64,000 bases of DNA from assembly GCA_037043235.1 (NCBI GenBank), contig JAWRVZ010000025.1, forward strand, positions 694,501 to 758,500, read 5' to 3'. The first letter of the stretch is position 1. Every line of letters starts with the position of its first letter. The position numbers were made by a program, and so were the translations under genes. Shown here one piece after another: positions 23,025-35,078 of the stretch. The DNA comes from Rhodeus uyekii (taxonomy: Eukaryota > Chordata > Actinopteri > Cypriniformes > Acheilognathidae). The notes under the pieces are model-generated. The model did no database searches. It was not told the DNA's origin and saw only the letters and a program-made list of their open reading frames with translations.

Positions 23025-25404
23025 TGAGCTGTGACACACCTGCAGCCTTCGTCTCTGAGGTGTAGTACATCGTTCCTCCTTTTTTTGACGCAGTGCATTC
23101 CCTTGAAAGGGAATGTCTCAGGTTACATATGTAACCATAGTTTCCTGAAGAGGGAATGAGACGCTGTGTCTTTTACCTCAGCCCCTTGCTTCTCTGGGCT
23201 TGCTTCAGACACTCTTTAAGCTGCCACTTCTGGTTTCCATTGCCTTTTTATGATCCTGGTTCATGACATCATCGACCTGCGACGGTCATTCACACAATCA
23301 TTCAATCGATTTCACAGTGCTTCTTGAGACTATATGCCAAGGCATTCCCACTAGCGTTTCAACTCAGCATCTCGTTACCTCTTCAGGGAACTATGGTTAC
23401 ATATGTAACCTGAGACGTTTTAATGATGTGCCATCTGTCTTCTGTAGAATAAATCAATGTTTCTAGCAAAATTATTACAAATTCCGGAAGTACTAACTAA
23501 ATTGAAAAGCCACAGCTGGTCATGTGATCTCAAAACGGTGGCCCACATGAAGGGGCAACCCAGTTTTTGTAGAATAAAACAACTTTTTTTAGGCTTTAAA
23601 CTCATCTGAATCCACACCTTATACTTCTAATTTACTTAGATGGAAAAAAAGATGGAAAATGGAAATGAAAAATTAGATGGAAAATACACTGATTTAACAG
23701 ATGTTCCACTAACTAAACAGAAGCCAATGAGAAAAACACTTTGGGATTTGCTTCATGCTTTTGTCCAAACTTCTAATGTCCAAACTGCTTTCAAATCAAA
23801 AGTGCTTAATGGCACTTCACAACAAAAAAGAAAGACTCAAATCAATAACAGTCTCAAAGTGAACTCCTTTTTAAAACTCTCTTTCTGCAGAACAGCACTT
23901 AGGTATACGTGATCTGGTCTTATACTTCATAAACACGCATTATTCCCTCCGTTTATAACTAGCTCAGGTATGATTCACTGGCTGTTATTACCATTTACTC
24001 TCCATCAAGATGGAGTAGGGCCCTGCAGATGAGTCTTGTAAAGCTACGGTCGTTCTATTCTAAGAAGTCTGTTCAATTAGGCTTCTCTGATTTCCCCGGA
24101 GAGTGCTCCTCTCTTTAAAACGCATCATTAACACAGGCTTACCTCTCCCAAAGGATCGCCTCAACCCCCCCGCCCGACGTTGAGCAGACTCAAGTCTGCT
24201 TAGAGCAACCGTACATTTGCACACAGAAACCATTTTTTTCCATCGACCCGAACTTTTGAGGCCTAGAAAATGAGGGCCTTTTGAAGAGCCATGAGGACTA
24301 GACTATAAACTAGATGTTCACGAGCAAAACACTTTTGTGCATATTACTTTTGTGCAAACAGAAATTAAGGACTGTACACATTTTAGCTGGTTACAGACAC
24401 ATGCTGCAGAGCAATTATTTCAAAGACATTTTTCTACACTGGTTTATTGTGGTATCAATTATAGTATTTTAGATTAATGCTGTCATACCAGTAACCCCAA
24501 CTGTATTTTTGCAATCAGCAAAAGTTGATTCAACTTCGTAGTTGTACCTCTCAAACTAAACAACAATCTTTTTTTTTCTCCAGAATACAATTTATTGCAA
24601 TTTACTGCATAAGTCAGTAAGCAGATTTACCTCTCACGCTTAAAATATCAATAGTTTGAGATACAGTTCATTCCAAATGAGATGTTACCAAGAAATGGTT
24701 CACGCTTTAGTAAGTCAGTTATGAACTCAGTAACTAATTGATTCACTGAATTAAGGGTTGTTCACATCAATCCTAATAACTATAATTATAAACAAAAATT
24801 GAATAATCATTCTACTATGAAAAAGTCGATACAACAGTTATAATGATAATGACACAGAAGAACGATCATTGGAATCACTTTCAGAATTTTAATAAAAAAC
24901 ATTGACATCCAGTTAGAATCCAGATGAGATAAGGAATAAACAAAATATTGTCATCCATTATGAATGCTAATATAGTTTATTACTTTATTGTCATCGTTCT
25001 TGGTGTGAACGTGCCTTTATTCGGATTCAATTTGCTAAGTTGCAAGCTAATTCAAGAGTTTTGGTGGAACATTTTTGAAGAATCATTTGTCTATGAATCG
25101 GAAATCTGGTTCATCTTAATTAGCTCTTCCATTTTACAGTGGTTTTACTGATGCCAACTAGACCACTGTATAAAACTTTCCTGTCATTCGTCAATACATT
25201 GATAAGAGGAAAAGAAAACAACTGTCAACAAGATATTAGCTACCACACATCTCAAAAGTGATGAAAAATACAAAATGTCATTTTTGTAGATGAAACACAG
25301 AAACCAGGTTAGGCATCTGAGGATTTGTATTTGTGGCTCAAACACTTGCTTCAAAGGATCACGTATAGTGACAGGACACAATTCCCACTGCCCCCCCGAC
25401 TCAC

Positions 25405-25503
25405 CCCCGACTTCTCATCGAAGATCTTGATCCCTCCAAAGGACACAGTGAGAAAAACTTTCTGTTTGTGTTCTCCTTTAGACCGTGCAGAGGCTGCGAT
25501 TCC
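25405..25503 (-). CDS. dab1: dab1 coding exon: PTB central beta-strands
   Basis: This 99-bp, 33-codon exon begins GIAASARSKGEHKQK and ends GGIKIFDEKSG. It matches mammalian Dab1 residues 70-102. The ARSKGEHKQK loop and the FGGIKIFDEK strand are strongly conserved in Dab proteins and help form the phosphoinositide- and peptide-binding surface of the PTB fold. The acceptor is TGTCTTCAG/GGA and the donor is TCGGGG/GTGAGT; both junctions are phase 0. The first residues (GIAAS) differ from the mammalian GVVAG, which is a normal level of divergence. No stop or frameshift is present. The exon lies about 6.1 kb downstream of the previous one in transcript order and about 16.5 kb before the next. Confidence 0.95.
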
Positions 25504-26833
25504 CTGAAGACAAGAAGATGAAAACAGAAGCATGAGAAAAGACGAAATGAAGATAAAACAGAAACAGAGCAGAGAACGGCAGCTTTCGCTACTTGCTGCA
25601 ATCCTTGGGGATCATTAGCTGTTATGTAAAGAAATTGATTCATTTTCTCCAGTTTTCAACCATTTCTGGCTTGGAGGTTCTGATATGTTATGGTTTGGAG
25701 TGGTTGAAGACATCTGGGTTTTTAGCCCCTACTGGTGGATGCCTTAACTACACCATTACGCAGACAAAAAGCATCTTTCTGTACTGACGGTCATTCAAAA
25801 CTAGCCATCAAACCATAAAACCAAAAAATGAACAATCCACATTTGAAAACATTGCTTATGGTAATGGATCCTTACTAAACAATTTATTTGAGAACAAAGA
25901 GCAATAAAAAAGCAAGATGAACTGCATTATTGGTATGAAGAGAGAATAGGACTGTATTACCAAGTCGAACCATGGATGAAACTGGCCTGCGATACCAGCA
26001 AATAAACAAATTTACTAAGCACTGCCCAGTGGTTTACACAAATAATTGATCAACACTACGTTTTAACTGTAGATTAATGAACTATGTCGTTCTACATGCA
26101 CATGCAAGGAACTTGTTAAAATGATCTAATTCCATTAATATCTTGTGTTTCAGTATTTCTCACATGCCAGCAAAAAAAAAATTATCTAAGAAGAGAATGA
26201 GATATGAGTGTGACCAGTTATCATATACAGGCAAAAACGGGCTCAAACTGAATAATAATTTAAAAAAAAAGCGAAACATTAGTGGAACAAATCTGAATGG
26301 TTTGACAGCGTAAATAAAGCTTATTTGTTTATGAAAGAAATAACGAGAAAGAGTAGAGAGAAACCTAGGATTTAAGGATATTGAATTAGTTATCAGCCAC
26401 AGACTGAAACACTGACTGTCCACTTTTACAGTTAACCCTTAAAAGCCTGTAGAGGTCTGTGGAGATCAGCTTTTTAAGTCTTTTTTCTTCTTCTTCACTG
26501 CTTCTTTTGATGATTGGTGGATGGACATCAGCTAGGATGAACATAGTTTGTGCCAGTGCCCGGGGCCTCTGACTACCAGGAGCCAAGGGTTGTAAATCAA
26601 AAAATGCATTTCACTTCTTGAATCTGATACTTAAGCTCAGGAATCGTATACCTGTTCGTATACCCAAATCAAAATTTGGATTCTTGTCAATAAGACTTAT
26701 CAAGAAGACTCTTGTGCTGTTTTATGTGCTGCACACACATCCGAAACATGTGCACAGAAAGCCACCTCTCATACTTAGATCTGTACTGAAATTAGTTCTC
26801 TTCTGCATCTTTTTATACTTGAAAGTACAAATA

Positions 26834-26899
26834 CAGTAATACCTCGGTTTGCGAGTTTAATTAGTTCCAAGAGCGAGCTCGTAAACCGAGGTATTACTG
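26834..26899. mobile_element. 66-bp pogo-like mini element
   Basis: Flanked by TA (26832-26833 and 26900-26901). The first part is nearly identical to the left end at 9449 (CAGTAATACCTCGGTTT, AGTTCCAAGAGCGAGCTCG), and it closes directly with the opposite terminus CGAGGTATTACTG. It is an extreme internal deletion that keeps only the ends. Confidence 0.88.
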
Positions 26900-28385
26900 T
26901 ACACTCAAAAATATGTCAAAATATCCTATTACGTGAACATAAACAATTGACAAAGATAAAGATTTCAAGATTTCAAAGTGTTTATTGTCATGTGTACAGA
27001 CAGAAAGCATGTTTCCCTGTACAAGGAAATGCTTACTTTGCCGTCCACAGTAAATGTCGCACAGGTAACACACAAGTAACAAGCATGTGTAACAGTGGAT
27101 CTGCACAGCTCTTAAAATTACAGCAGCCTCATAATGCTTTTGTCTTTATAATAACGTTAATCAAACAACAAAAGACAAAAAAAAGTTCTCGCTTTTCTTA
27201 ATAAAATATGGTAAACACAGAAGCTTAAATGTGCATACATGCCGTGCGAGAACCAATGAGGTTTGTTCTAGTATGTTTGTATGCCATATGTAATGCATTC
27301 TATGCTGATGTTTGCATGTGAATAAAATCCTAAATTTCATCATATAAAGCAAGTGCATCATATAAATACCAGTTCATTATATAAAGCTATTAAATCTCTT
27401 CAGAAGTTTGGATTTAACTGCTTGATTTATATGTCACAATGAGGCTGTGACTATACTTGTTTTTGGAAGAGACTCTTACCGGCATTGGACTTTGAACATG
27501 CATGCACTTCACATTATAATATCACATATTATTGATTTTGCACAAATTTAGGTACTTATAAACCTGGTCATAGTAAATGCCACCATTTTGAAGGTTTCAT
27601 TCCCGCCAATAGAAGGCATGGTTCATTGTTCTCATGAGGGGGATCTTCTTGATGATCTGTTTAATTCTTATTTAAACTGTTAAATGTTAACAAATATTAC
27701 AGTTTGTTTTTGTTTTGTTTAATTTGTTAAGGTGTTTTTTTATTATTATTATTATAGTAATGTACTTATGGGTTACCGTGTGAATGTTTTCCTTGAATCT
27801 CTCTGTTACCTTTTTTCTAAATGGTTTAGTTCAAGGGGGAGGGGCGTGGCCTTTTTAAGATGGCCTCTCAGAGCTGTAAAGGAGGGAGAGGTAAAGTTAA
27901 TGTAGTTGTTTGGGTCAATTTATTGGCATAGCCAAGTGTTTTGTTTGCATATCCCTTTTTGCATTGTGGATTTCATTTGGTTTATTTATTTGTTTTTTTT
28001 GACACTTGGAATAAACACTACATTTTGGATTACAGTATCCATTCACTTAATTTTTGCGCCAACATTCAGAGTAGTGATGTCCAAATGAAGCAATGAACCA
28101 GTATTGGACCACTTCATCAACTGTTTTGAAAATGGGTTCATTCATTCAAAGCTTCGTTTCAGTGACATCTAGTGGCGAAATTGTAGATAGCAAAATAATG
28201 TCAGTATGAGTGTAACTAGGGTTTGTGTGACGTAAATAAACTAATTATTACATACATCACTATAATGCTATTTTAACGTTGAGTAGCTCACCATCATGCT
28301 GATGATCAAACAAATGCAGTGATAACACCAATGCAAGCTCCTACTACAATAAATCCACATCTTGTGCATCATTTTGGGCATATAG

Positions 28386-28735
28386 CAGGGGCGTAAGGCA
28401 GAATTTTTTTTTTTTAGGGTGCCCAGCTTATAACAAAGGGGCCAAACTGCGCGCGATTGTTGACAGGGGAGAGGCAGTAATGTAGTAGATAGGTTTCGAA
28501 CCTGCGCGGGGAATTCTCAATGGATTTCTAGTCCATCGCCTTAACCTCTCAGCCACGACTGATTGTGGGGTGGTGCGCCATTCTTGACTTTGCCGGTGCG
28601 TTGCGATCGTCTTGTGCGGCGAACGATATGTGCTTTCACTTTCGTTTTCACAGTCGCAATTTTAAACAATTGAAAATCTGAAGGGGCCGGACATGTAAAT
28701 GAGGGGGCCCAGGCCCACCCGTGGCTATGCCACTA
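28386..28735. mobile_element. 350-bp element nested in the hAT-like element
   Basis: Ends CAGGGGCGTA and, inverted, TAGTGGCATA (7 of 10 match). Flanks GCATATAG and CTATATAG agree at 6 of 8 positions, consistent with a decayed 8-bp duplication. It carries GGGGCC-rich subterminal sequence on both sides and the tRNA-Ser-like stretch. Confidence 0.6.
28482..28562 (-). pseudogene. tRNA-Ser(AGA)-like pseudogene
   Basis: On the minus strand the D-arm GTGGCTGAGAGGTTAAGGC, the anticodon stem-loop GATGGA-CTAGAAA-TCCATT and the T-arm GCAGG-TTCGAAA-CCTAT follow tRNA-Ser(AGA) closely, including a long variable arm. The acceptor stem (TCAGTCG against CTACTAC) and the last T-stem pairs are broken. It is likely a dead tRNA-derived sequence carried by the host transposon. 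Confidence 0.75.
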
Positions 28736-29194
28736 CTATATAGTCATATTACGCGCCAAAAAACCTGCTGAAGCGTGCGTGCAGCAAAGTCTCGCGTCAC
28801 AAAACCTCTCGCGATGCGAAGCAGTATCGAATGGTCTGAACCAGTCACGTGATTCACTCAGAGAACCGAAGCAGTTGCTGCTTCAGACGTCATCGGTCAC
28901 GTGTGTTTTTCCGCACCAAAGCAAGCTCCGAAGCAGTAGTTCATAAAAAATCCTGCTTCGAGTTCGAAGCTTGTGTCGGAGCATCGGTGTCAGACGGCCA
29001 TCACTAATTCAGAGTAAGGGTGTTGCTGGGTTTGTTTTTGCAGTAGGCACACCCTTGTGTGTTACAATATGGATTTATTTAACAATGTATTTATGACCTT
29101 TTTGGACTTTCTAAGTTTAAGCTACCTTAACTTTTACAGAAGGGACAGAAACCTCTCAGATTTCTATTAAATATCTTAATTTGAGTTTTGAAGA

Positions 29195-29262
29195 TTAAAC
29201 AGTCAATTTGGTTTGGAGCAACATGAGGGTGAGTAAATGATTACAGAACTGTCCCTTTACCT
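29195..29262. mobile_element. short MITE remnant
   Basis: TTTGGAGCAACATGAGGGTG followed by AGTAAATGATTACAG and GTCCCTTTA, resembling the right end of the same foldback family. Confidence 0.5.
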
Positions 29263-31616
29263 CATGTTTGAATTATTTTGCACTTTATCAATAAACCACA
29301 TAACAATGAATTTTAATTGTAAATAACTGACATGATTAATCTGTACTGTTCACTCACACATAGTTCACACTGGATATAATTAATGTTCAACAAGAGGGGT
29401 AGAAGGAATGGAAAGATTCCCTTCTGTAAAATTGATGCAAAAGAGTGATAGAGAATCTAAGAAAAGTGCCACCCCAGATGGTCACTTTGTCAGAATCAGT
29501 CACTGTGATAAGATGTGATATCTAGATCAATTTTAATTTTTTTGCACATCATTTAAATAGATTTTATAAGCAAGTTTTAAAGTCAAATGTGCAAAATATA
29601 AAGTAAGCCTAAGCCAAAAATGTCTTTTAAAAATCTAGCTTGCGTCATAAGTTCAATCCATTCCAAGGTGAGTGTTTGGGGTGGGTGTATGTGTTCCTCC
29701 AAGCAGCTGGAGCCCTCGAGTCTTCCAGGACTGTAATGCGTCCTTGCCAATCAGATGAGCCCGTTTCTTGATTTTCCTTCCAAGTGTGCAGGGAGCAGAA
29801 TCCGTCAGTCATACGATGTATCTTTGCAAACCATTATGCCTATCCATATGTGCTGGCGGGAAGATGAATGAGCCATTCTAATGCCAGTAGCTGGGAGATC
29901 ATGGTGAAAAGAGCACAAGCTCTGACATTTCAAACTCAGAAGTGGAGTGTGTGGGAGTGTGTGCATATAAGTGCTGCTGGAGAGAAGAGATGCAGACGTG
30001 AAATGTAAAAGGTCTTTTTGTAGTCCAAGGGAAAACCAGAGCATCATCTGTAGGAAAAGCTGGACAGATGGTTGATGTGATGTTAAGAAAGTTTTTATAG
30101 TGTGGGTGGATTATCAAGGGAGGATGGGGATTATATGAAATTACTCAAGCCAAACTGTTGTCGAAACTCTTCTTATCAGCAGCATGATGAACAGAGAGAC
30201 ATAAAGAGTAGGAGAGGGGAATAAGAGATTAAAATGACACCATGGGACTCATTTGTTTGCTAAGGAGTGGCGGACTGTGGGAATATGAGTATAGATTATG
30301 TGTCTGGATGAGTGAGAGGTAAACAGCTCTGATCAATAACAGTCTGGACATTCCAATCAGACCAACATGCAAATCAGATGGCAAAATTACCCTCTCTCTC
30401 AAACACACTAAGAAACCAATCTAAACACTGGTGAAAAGGGAGCGATTTATGCGGAATAAAAGTACATGGATTTCCAGAGAGTGTACGTCCATACACAAAC
30501 AGAGCAACCCATTTTCACACAGTAGTGTGACCTCTGCTGTTCACACGGCTTATTAACCAAACGGATAGATGTTATATTACTGAAGCTACACCTTTGTCAT
30601 GTAGCTAGAATAAAGATTGCCAGAGGAATTTTATCATATGTGACCCTGTGCTGGCCAAGTGAATGGTAGATTTGGAGGTTTTCAAAAAAATGAGTTCAAT
30701 AAGCCCTCGTCTTGCGACCCCAATGTTCTAAATGGTAAAATAGGATCTTCATTTGTATGTTTTCTAAGAGGAGTACCTTTCTTTTGTCTTTAAAAAAGTG
30801 CTGATTTTCTCTGCTCGCTTCTCGACTGCCGTTTCCCCTCAGCACCAGTTTGGTATCATTGTAAAGTGCATCATTCCAACTTTGTGAATATTCATAGCGA
30901 ATTCTCAATGGCATGAGTCTGAACCAATGAAATGTGATTTTCAAACTCGTGCTGATACAAATAAAATGATCCTACTCATGCTGACTGACACATGAAGCGT
31001 CCACACAAAGACGCCTTAGAAAGCGCATCTCTATCTCCATATACACAGAATTACAGTATTTCAAAATATTAAGGTTTTAATAACTTTATAAACTGAGCTT
31101 ACCATATCTTATCATAAAAAGTTTTCTCAGCTTCTTGCTCAAAATGTTGCTTTTTTTAATGAAACTTGCCCACAACAAGTGTTGATAGAAAAAGTATGCA
31201 TGAAGCTACAATAAACCAGTTCAGATATTCATAAAACAAAATATTCTTGGACCATGACATTTTTGTAAAAATAATCAAAATTGCTTGAAAACTTGTTAGT
31301 ATTTTTGTCTGCCAAATCAAAGTGTTATTTTACATATGTATCTGCTTACATATGCTATCGCTTATTTCTGCTTCTTGTTCTGGAAATTCTGTACTCTTTC
31401 AGATCTCAATGCACACCCTAACATATAACAGTGAAAACACACAAAAAATATTATACTTAAAATAGATAATAACAGTAAAGAAAGTCCTTGTATGTTTGAA
31501 TTAGATTTTTTTGTATTTTACAATATTTAATTTTTTATTTATATTTTTATATGTTATTGACCAATATACAGAGACACCGATTGTGAAAATAAATATATAA
31601 AATAAACCAGCCACAC

Positions 31617-31756
31617 CTTGAGTTTCATCATTGAGTCTTGACAGAGTTTGTCTCCTCTTGCGGCAGTGACCTCATCTATCCCGATGAGTTTGGCCTTGTA
31701 GCGAACACCATCCCCCTTAAAACGCTTTATCAGAGCTGCTTCACTGCGGTCCTGCC
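31617..31756 (-). CDS. dab1: dab1 coding exon: start of the PTB domain
   Basis: This 140-bp exon reads QDRSEAALIK, continues through RFKGDGVRYKAKLIG, and ends DSMMKLK. That is the first strand/helix region of the Dab1 PTB domain (mammalian residues about 24-69). The acceptor is TTTCTCCAG before GGCAGGACC. The first two bases (GG) complete a split glycine codon, so the upstream junction is phase 1. The donor is CTCAAG/GTGTGG. The motif KAKLIGIDEV followed by ARGDKLCQDSM is diagnostic of Dab1/Dab2 PTB domains and closest to Dab1. Teleost-style substitutions are D for E in the FKGDG turn and T for S in DEVTAARG. The next exon downstream (25405-25503) continues in phase 0. The exon upstream, which should carry the initiator methionine and the basic KKDSRKKG stretch, is not in the window. 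Confidence 0.95.
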
Positions 31757-32385
31757 CTGGAGAAAGAAAAAAGAGAGCGGGATAGATGAAGCATACAGTC
31801 ATTTGATGAATTTTGCATATCTGCAGCACATCTCCTCCTCCCTCCATCCACTATCATTTCAAAATGCCATTACTTTTCCAAAGATCAGCACAATCTAAAC
31901 CTTGCAGCTGACAAAAATACCAAGCGATACTCTAATAACCTGTATTTAACCCAGCCCACGTCCTCATAATTCTAATATTGTGTTCTGTTTGAGCAGTTAG
32001 ATCTTTAATCTCAGTCTAGTTGTTGAGTTCCAGCTTGTCTGCATGAGCCTGGAGGGTTGTTCAAAGCCAGGAGGTTTAAAATCAACCTAGATCCCTGAAA
32101 CCCTCCCAAACCCCCAAATGCCCTGCATTTGCCACCATATTTGCAGCTCAGAATGAAGGTCAAGACTGCTGCATGTGTGTGGCTGTAATTGCAGGTATTT
32201 CAGGCCTGAGGCATGAGGGGGAAAGGTTGGTTTCTGAGCAAAAGCTCTGTGTCCAGGTCTGGTGTGAGGCGATAGGAGGGATGAAAGCTGATTTTCTTTT
32301 TGAGCTCTCACATCAAAGTTGATGTCTATCGGCCAATCACACCTCAGAAAGATCAAGTGGCTCCTCCCACACCTTCATCACAATG

Positions 32386-32518
32386 CCTATAACTGCAGCT
32401 CAATCATCAATCATGGGTTCAATGCCAGGGAAAGCAAGAACTGATACAATTTGTTCTTTGAATGCAATGTAAGTTGCTTTAGATAAAAAAAAAAAAAAAA
32501 CATAAATGTAAATGTATA
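32386..32518 (+). mobile_element. tRNA-derived SINE, internally deleted head
   Basis: Has CAGCTCAATCA, then directly CATGGGTTCAATGCC (anticodon arm lost), GCAAGAACTGATA, AATGCAATGTAAGTTGCTTT, an A16 run and ATAAATGTAAATG. It is in the opposite orientation to the other two copies. Confidence 0.75.
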
Positions 32519-32740
32519 ACTGGATAACATGGACTAGCCAATCGATGAGCCTCCAAGGATGTAGCCCAATTAACTGGCTCATGCTCAGTGAAGCAAAGAC
32601 AAACAGACCCAATTTGGTCTCAGTCTGCAGTTTGATCTTGAAGGCAAAAGCAAAGAGATGCTTACCAGGACAAACATAAACTTACTTAAGCTGAATTGAT
32701 AGCATTTATAGGAGGAAGGGTGAAATGGAAACATGTTTAA

Positions 32741-32784
32741 CACCACCACCACCACTACTAATAATAATAATAATAATAATAATA
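32741..32784 (+). repeat. (CAC)n(TAA)n compound trinucleotide repeat
   Basis: Short CAC run, then about nine TAA units to 32784. Confidence 0.9.
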
Positions 32785-33554
32785 GATCAGGAAGGACTGG
32801 AAGACCTTCCTAACAGCAACACCATCGTTCAACCCCACTGACCCCATACCCTTTTTGTATGTCTGTCTCCCTTTACCAACTTGACATTTTACACTCAATC
32901 TGTTCCTCTGTATCTCTAAGCTCTTGTGTTGCAAGAGAATATGTAATGGTGGCCACCTAATAAGACCTGTGCAGCTAAACATCACTCTCAGAACACCGGT
33001 GGAAACCTCTGCAGAAACTTTTAGCAATTGCAAAACAAAATCTCTGAGAAATTTAAAAAGCTTTAGAGAACCCCATGTGTAGAACTTTAAATGCTGTCAA
33101 TGAGAGCATTCCTCATCATAAGGAAAGGTTTGAGCACTGACGTTCAAGCCTAAATGGTGCTTCAAATATGTTTTCCCATGTCTTTGGCTACTAAACTGTG
33201 TGTATAGAGTACCAAATATGTATGAGATGCTCCGCACTCCTCCGGTGGAATTCACTGCCAATCTGTGGTGTATTACGGGCTGTCCTGCTAGTCACCAAGC
33301 AACTGCACAATCATTAATCTATGGGAGTGCTGAGGAAAATTACTCTGGGCTTCTACTGCAACATATATTAATAACACTGACACAATGTGCCATTATACTA
33401 CAGTAAGAGATGAGCCATAATGAATAGTAGTCTACGTCCTTCACATGCATGAAACATACATTAGGCAGCTGATGAAGAGGAGCAAGTGATTCATGACAGC
33501 TAATAAATTAATAACTCTGGGAAGGTCAATACACACATGATGGAAAGAATATTC

Positions 33555-33735
33555 TCATCCATTTGTTGTTCAATGAAAGTTGTTTCGGACTCCACTGACT
33601 TTAATTATATGGACAAAAACAGTTGAAACAATCTTGTGTTCCACAAAATAAACAATGTCATATGGGATTGGAACGACATGAGGGGAAATAAATGAAGACT
33701 GAATTTTTCATTTTTAGTTGAACTAGAGCTTTAGC
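33555..33735. mobile_element. MITE remnant related to 20888-21140
   Basis: Contains GGAACGACATGAGGG, AATAAATGAAGACTGAAT and TTTTCATTTTTAGTTGAACTA, matching the right half of the foldback MITE family with decay. Confidence 0.55.
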
Positions 33736-34400
33736 TAACACATGCTCTGATTCTAACTCTGACAGTTTGCGGGGAGCTCGGGAAGGCTGATAACTTTCAG
33801 CTGTCCCTCAACGGCAAGGATGGGAAGGATAAACACTCATTTATTTCCCCCCAGTTCAGACCGCTGCACCTGCAATGCCGCTTATTATTACTGCCAACCT
33901 CAGGGACTGAACTTTGGCAGTAAAGAACTGACCACATGAGTGTGTGGGTGGATGTATCTGTTTCAGAAGGATGCCAACTATAATGTCCAAGTAGAGATGT
34001 CTTGAAATGAGCTCCAGCTCTCTATCCTGCAGGGCTCCAAATCCCTCATTCAGGCTAAGGACAGCTCGTTGTTTCTTGGAGAGAAGTCTGGATCTCACCC
34101 ACTCTCATGGCTCTTCAAATTGAGGGAACTCTGGCAGCAAGCTACAGTGAGCTGTTGACATTAGGTCTAATTTGAAGGAGGGGACAGGAACCTGAACTGC
34201 TATATGCAGTTGCAACTGTATAATCCCCAAAACCAGAGCTCCCACAAATTCAAAGATTGAGAAAAACAATTCTGGAAACTGCTATAACTGCTAAATTATA
34301 ATATAAAATTGTATATTATAGATTTAAAAATATATAATTATTAATAATAATTATAATTATTAAAAATATATTAATAATAGAAGACATATTATTAATTAAA

Positions 34401-34408
<8 letters not shown>

Positions 34409-34460
<52 letters not shown>
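34409..34460 (+). repeat. (AT)26 microsatellite
   Basis: Follows a short A run; followed by GTATGTATAATG. Confidence 0.95.
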
Positions 34461-34468
<8 letters not shown>

Positions 34469-34912
34469 AATGTATAATGTATAATGATTATTGGTATGTT
34501 TGTTTATTTGGTGTTTTTATATAAAATAAAAAAAAAGAAATACCATATACTGTTTTTATAAATATTAAGAAATTATCTAATTCAAATCTAAACTCATATA
34601 CTATATACTAGCTAAACACTAATTAAAAGGAGTCACCATTTTCCCAGCACTTAACAGTAAACAATTAATATGAATTAATGATCCATAGGAAATAAACTAG
34701 CAAATCAAAAACTGGGCAATAAACGGCTCAATAACAATCAGAAAGACGATATACACTATAATGTAGACAAAAAAAGAAGCAAACTTTATTGAAGGCACCT
34801 TGGAATCAAAATCAATATTGTATATTTATAGAACCTACTAATTTATGAGAGATGTTCTATGAGAATAATTTGAAAAACTTTAAAAGGGACCTATTATGCC
34901 CCTTTTTACAAG

Positions 34913-35078
34913 ATGTAAGTACATTTACACATTTGGCAGGCGCTTTTATCCAAATGACTCACATTGCATTCAAGATATACATTGGTATTCTAATAAGTTC
35001 TTGCTTTTCCCTGGGAATCGAACCCACAACCTTGGCATTGTTAGCACCAGTGCTCTACTGATTGAGCTACAGGAAAGC
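34913..35078 (-). mobile_element. tRNA-derived SINE, full-length
   Basis: The minus strand starts TCCTGTAGCTCAATCAG (A-box like) and has an exact B-box GGTTCGATTCC. It continues GCAAGAACT and ends in the fish LINE-L2-type tail TTTGGATAAAAGCGCC, then TAAATGT. Confidence 0.85.

Larger units (their letters stand above)
22085..23419 (+). mobile_element. truncated, internally deleted DIRS-like element
   Basis: Starts abruptly in RT sequence (GGGCCATAGAATATG, reading KG-AIEY) and passes through a GFYSRYF segment and KKD. It then jumps directly to RNase H-end sequence (LRPLYKLARQTLLWSQ, LLSLRSLLPW), so the RT catalytic core and most of RNase H are deleted. Tyrosine-recombinase sequence follows (SRWIFKALSLAYESAG, AHPTR as HxxR, RFYQLDL with the tyrosine). 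An internal complementary region (about 23115-23170) is the near-complement of the right end (23365-23419, ending GGTTACATATGTAACCTGAG then ACGTT). The left end and left inverted repeat are missing. It is clearly older than the 44-kb copy. Confidence 0.85.
8926..25404 (-). other. large dab1 intron within the PTB-coding region
   Basis: 16479 bp. It holds a pogo-like element and flanking direct repeats (9.3-10.6 kb), unassigned interspersed repeats (13.1, 14.6 and 15.8 kb), MITEs (18.7-19.1 and 20.6-21.1 kb), a truncated DIRS element (22.1-23.4 kb) and several microsatellites. The stretches 10.6-13.1, 16.0-18.7 and 23.4-25.4 kb show nothing I can name. Confidence 0.8.
28072..29006. mobile_element. 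hAT-like non-autonomous element with perfect 8-bp duplication
   Basis: Terminal repeats TAGTGATGTCC and, inverted, TAGTGATGGCC. They are flanked by ATTCAGAG at 28064-28071 and 29007-29014. An 8-bp target duplication is the signature of hAT transposition. No transposase frame is present. A second element (28386-28735) is inserted in it. Confidence 0.9.
25504..31616 (-). other. dab1 intron between the first and second PTB exons in the window
   Basis: 6113 bp. It holds a 66-bp pogo-like mini element (26834-26899), a hAT-like element with nested insertions (28072-29006) and a MITE remnant near 29.2 kb. The sequence at 27.7-28.06 kb has promoter- and AATAAA-like features but no confirmed element borders. 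The stretch 29.3-31.6 kb has no recognised feature. Confidence 0.8.

Noticed and set aside
22698..23039. 113-codon minus-strand ORF in the truncated DIRS copy
   Set aside because: Antisense shadow of recombinase sequence.
27680..28063. Solo LTR
   Set aside because: GC-rich TATA-less stretch and AATAAA are suggestive, but no TG...CA borders with a target duplication could be found.
28482..28562. Functional tRNA-Ser gene
   Set aside because: Acceptor stem and T-stem are mispaired and the sequence lies in a transposon; called a pseudogene.
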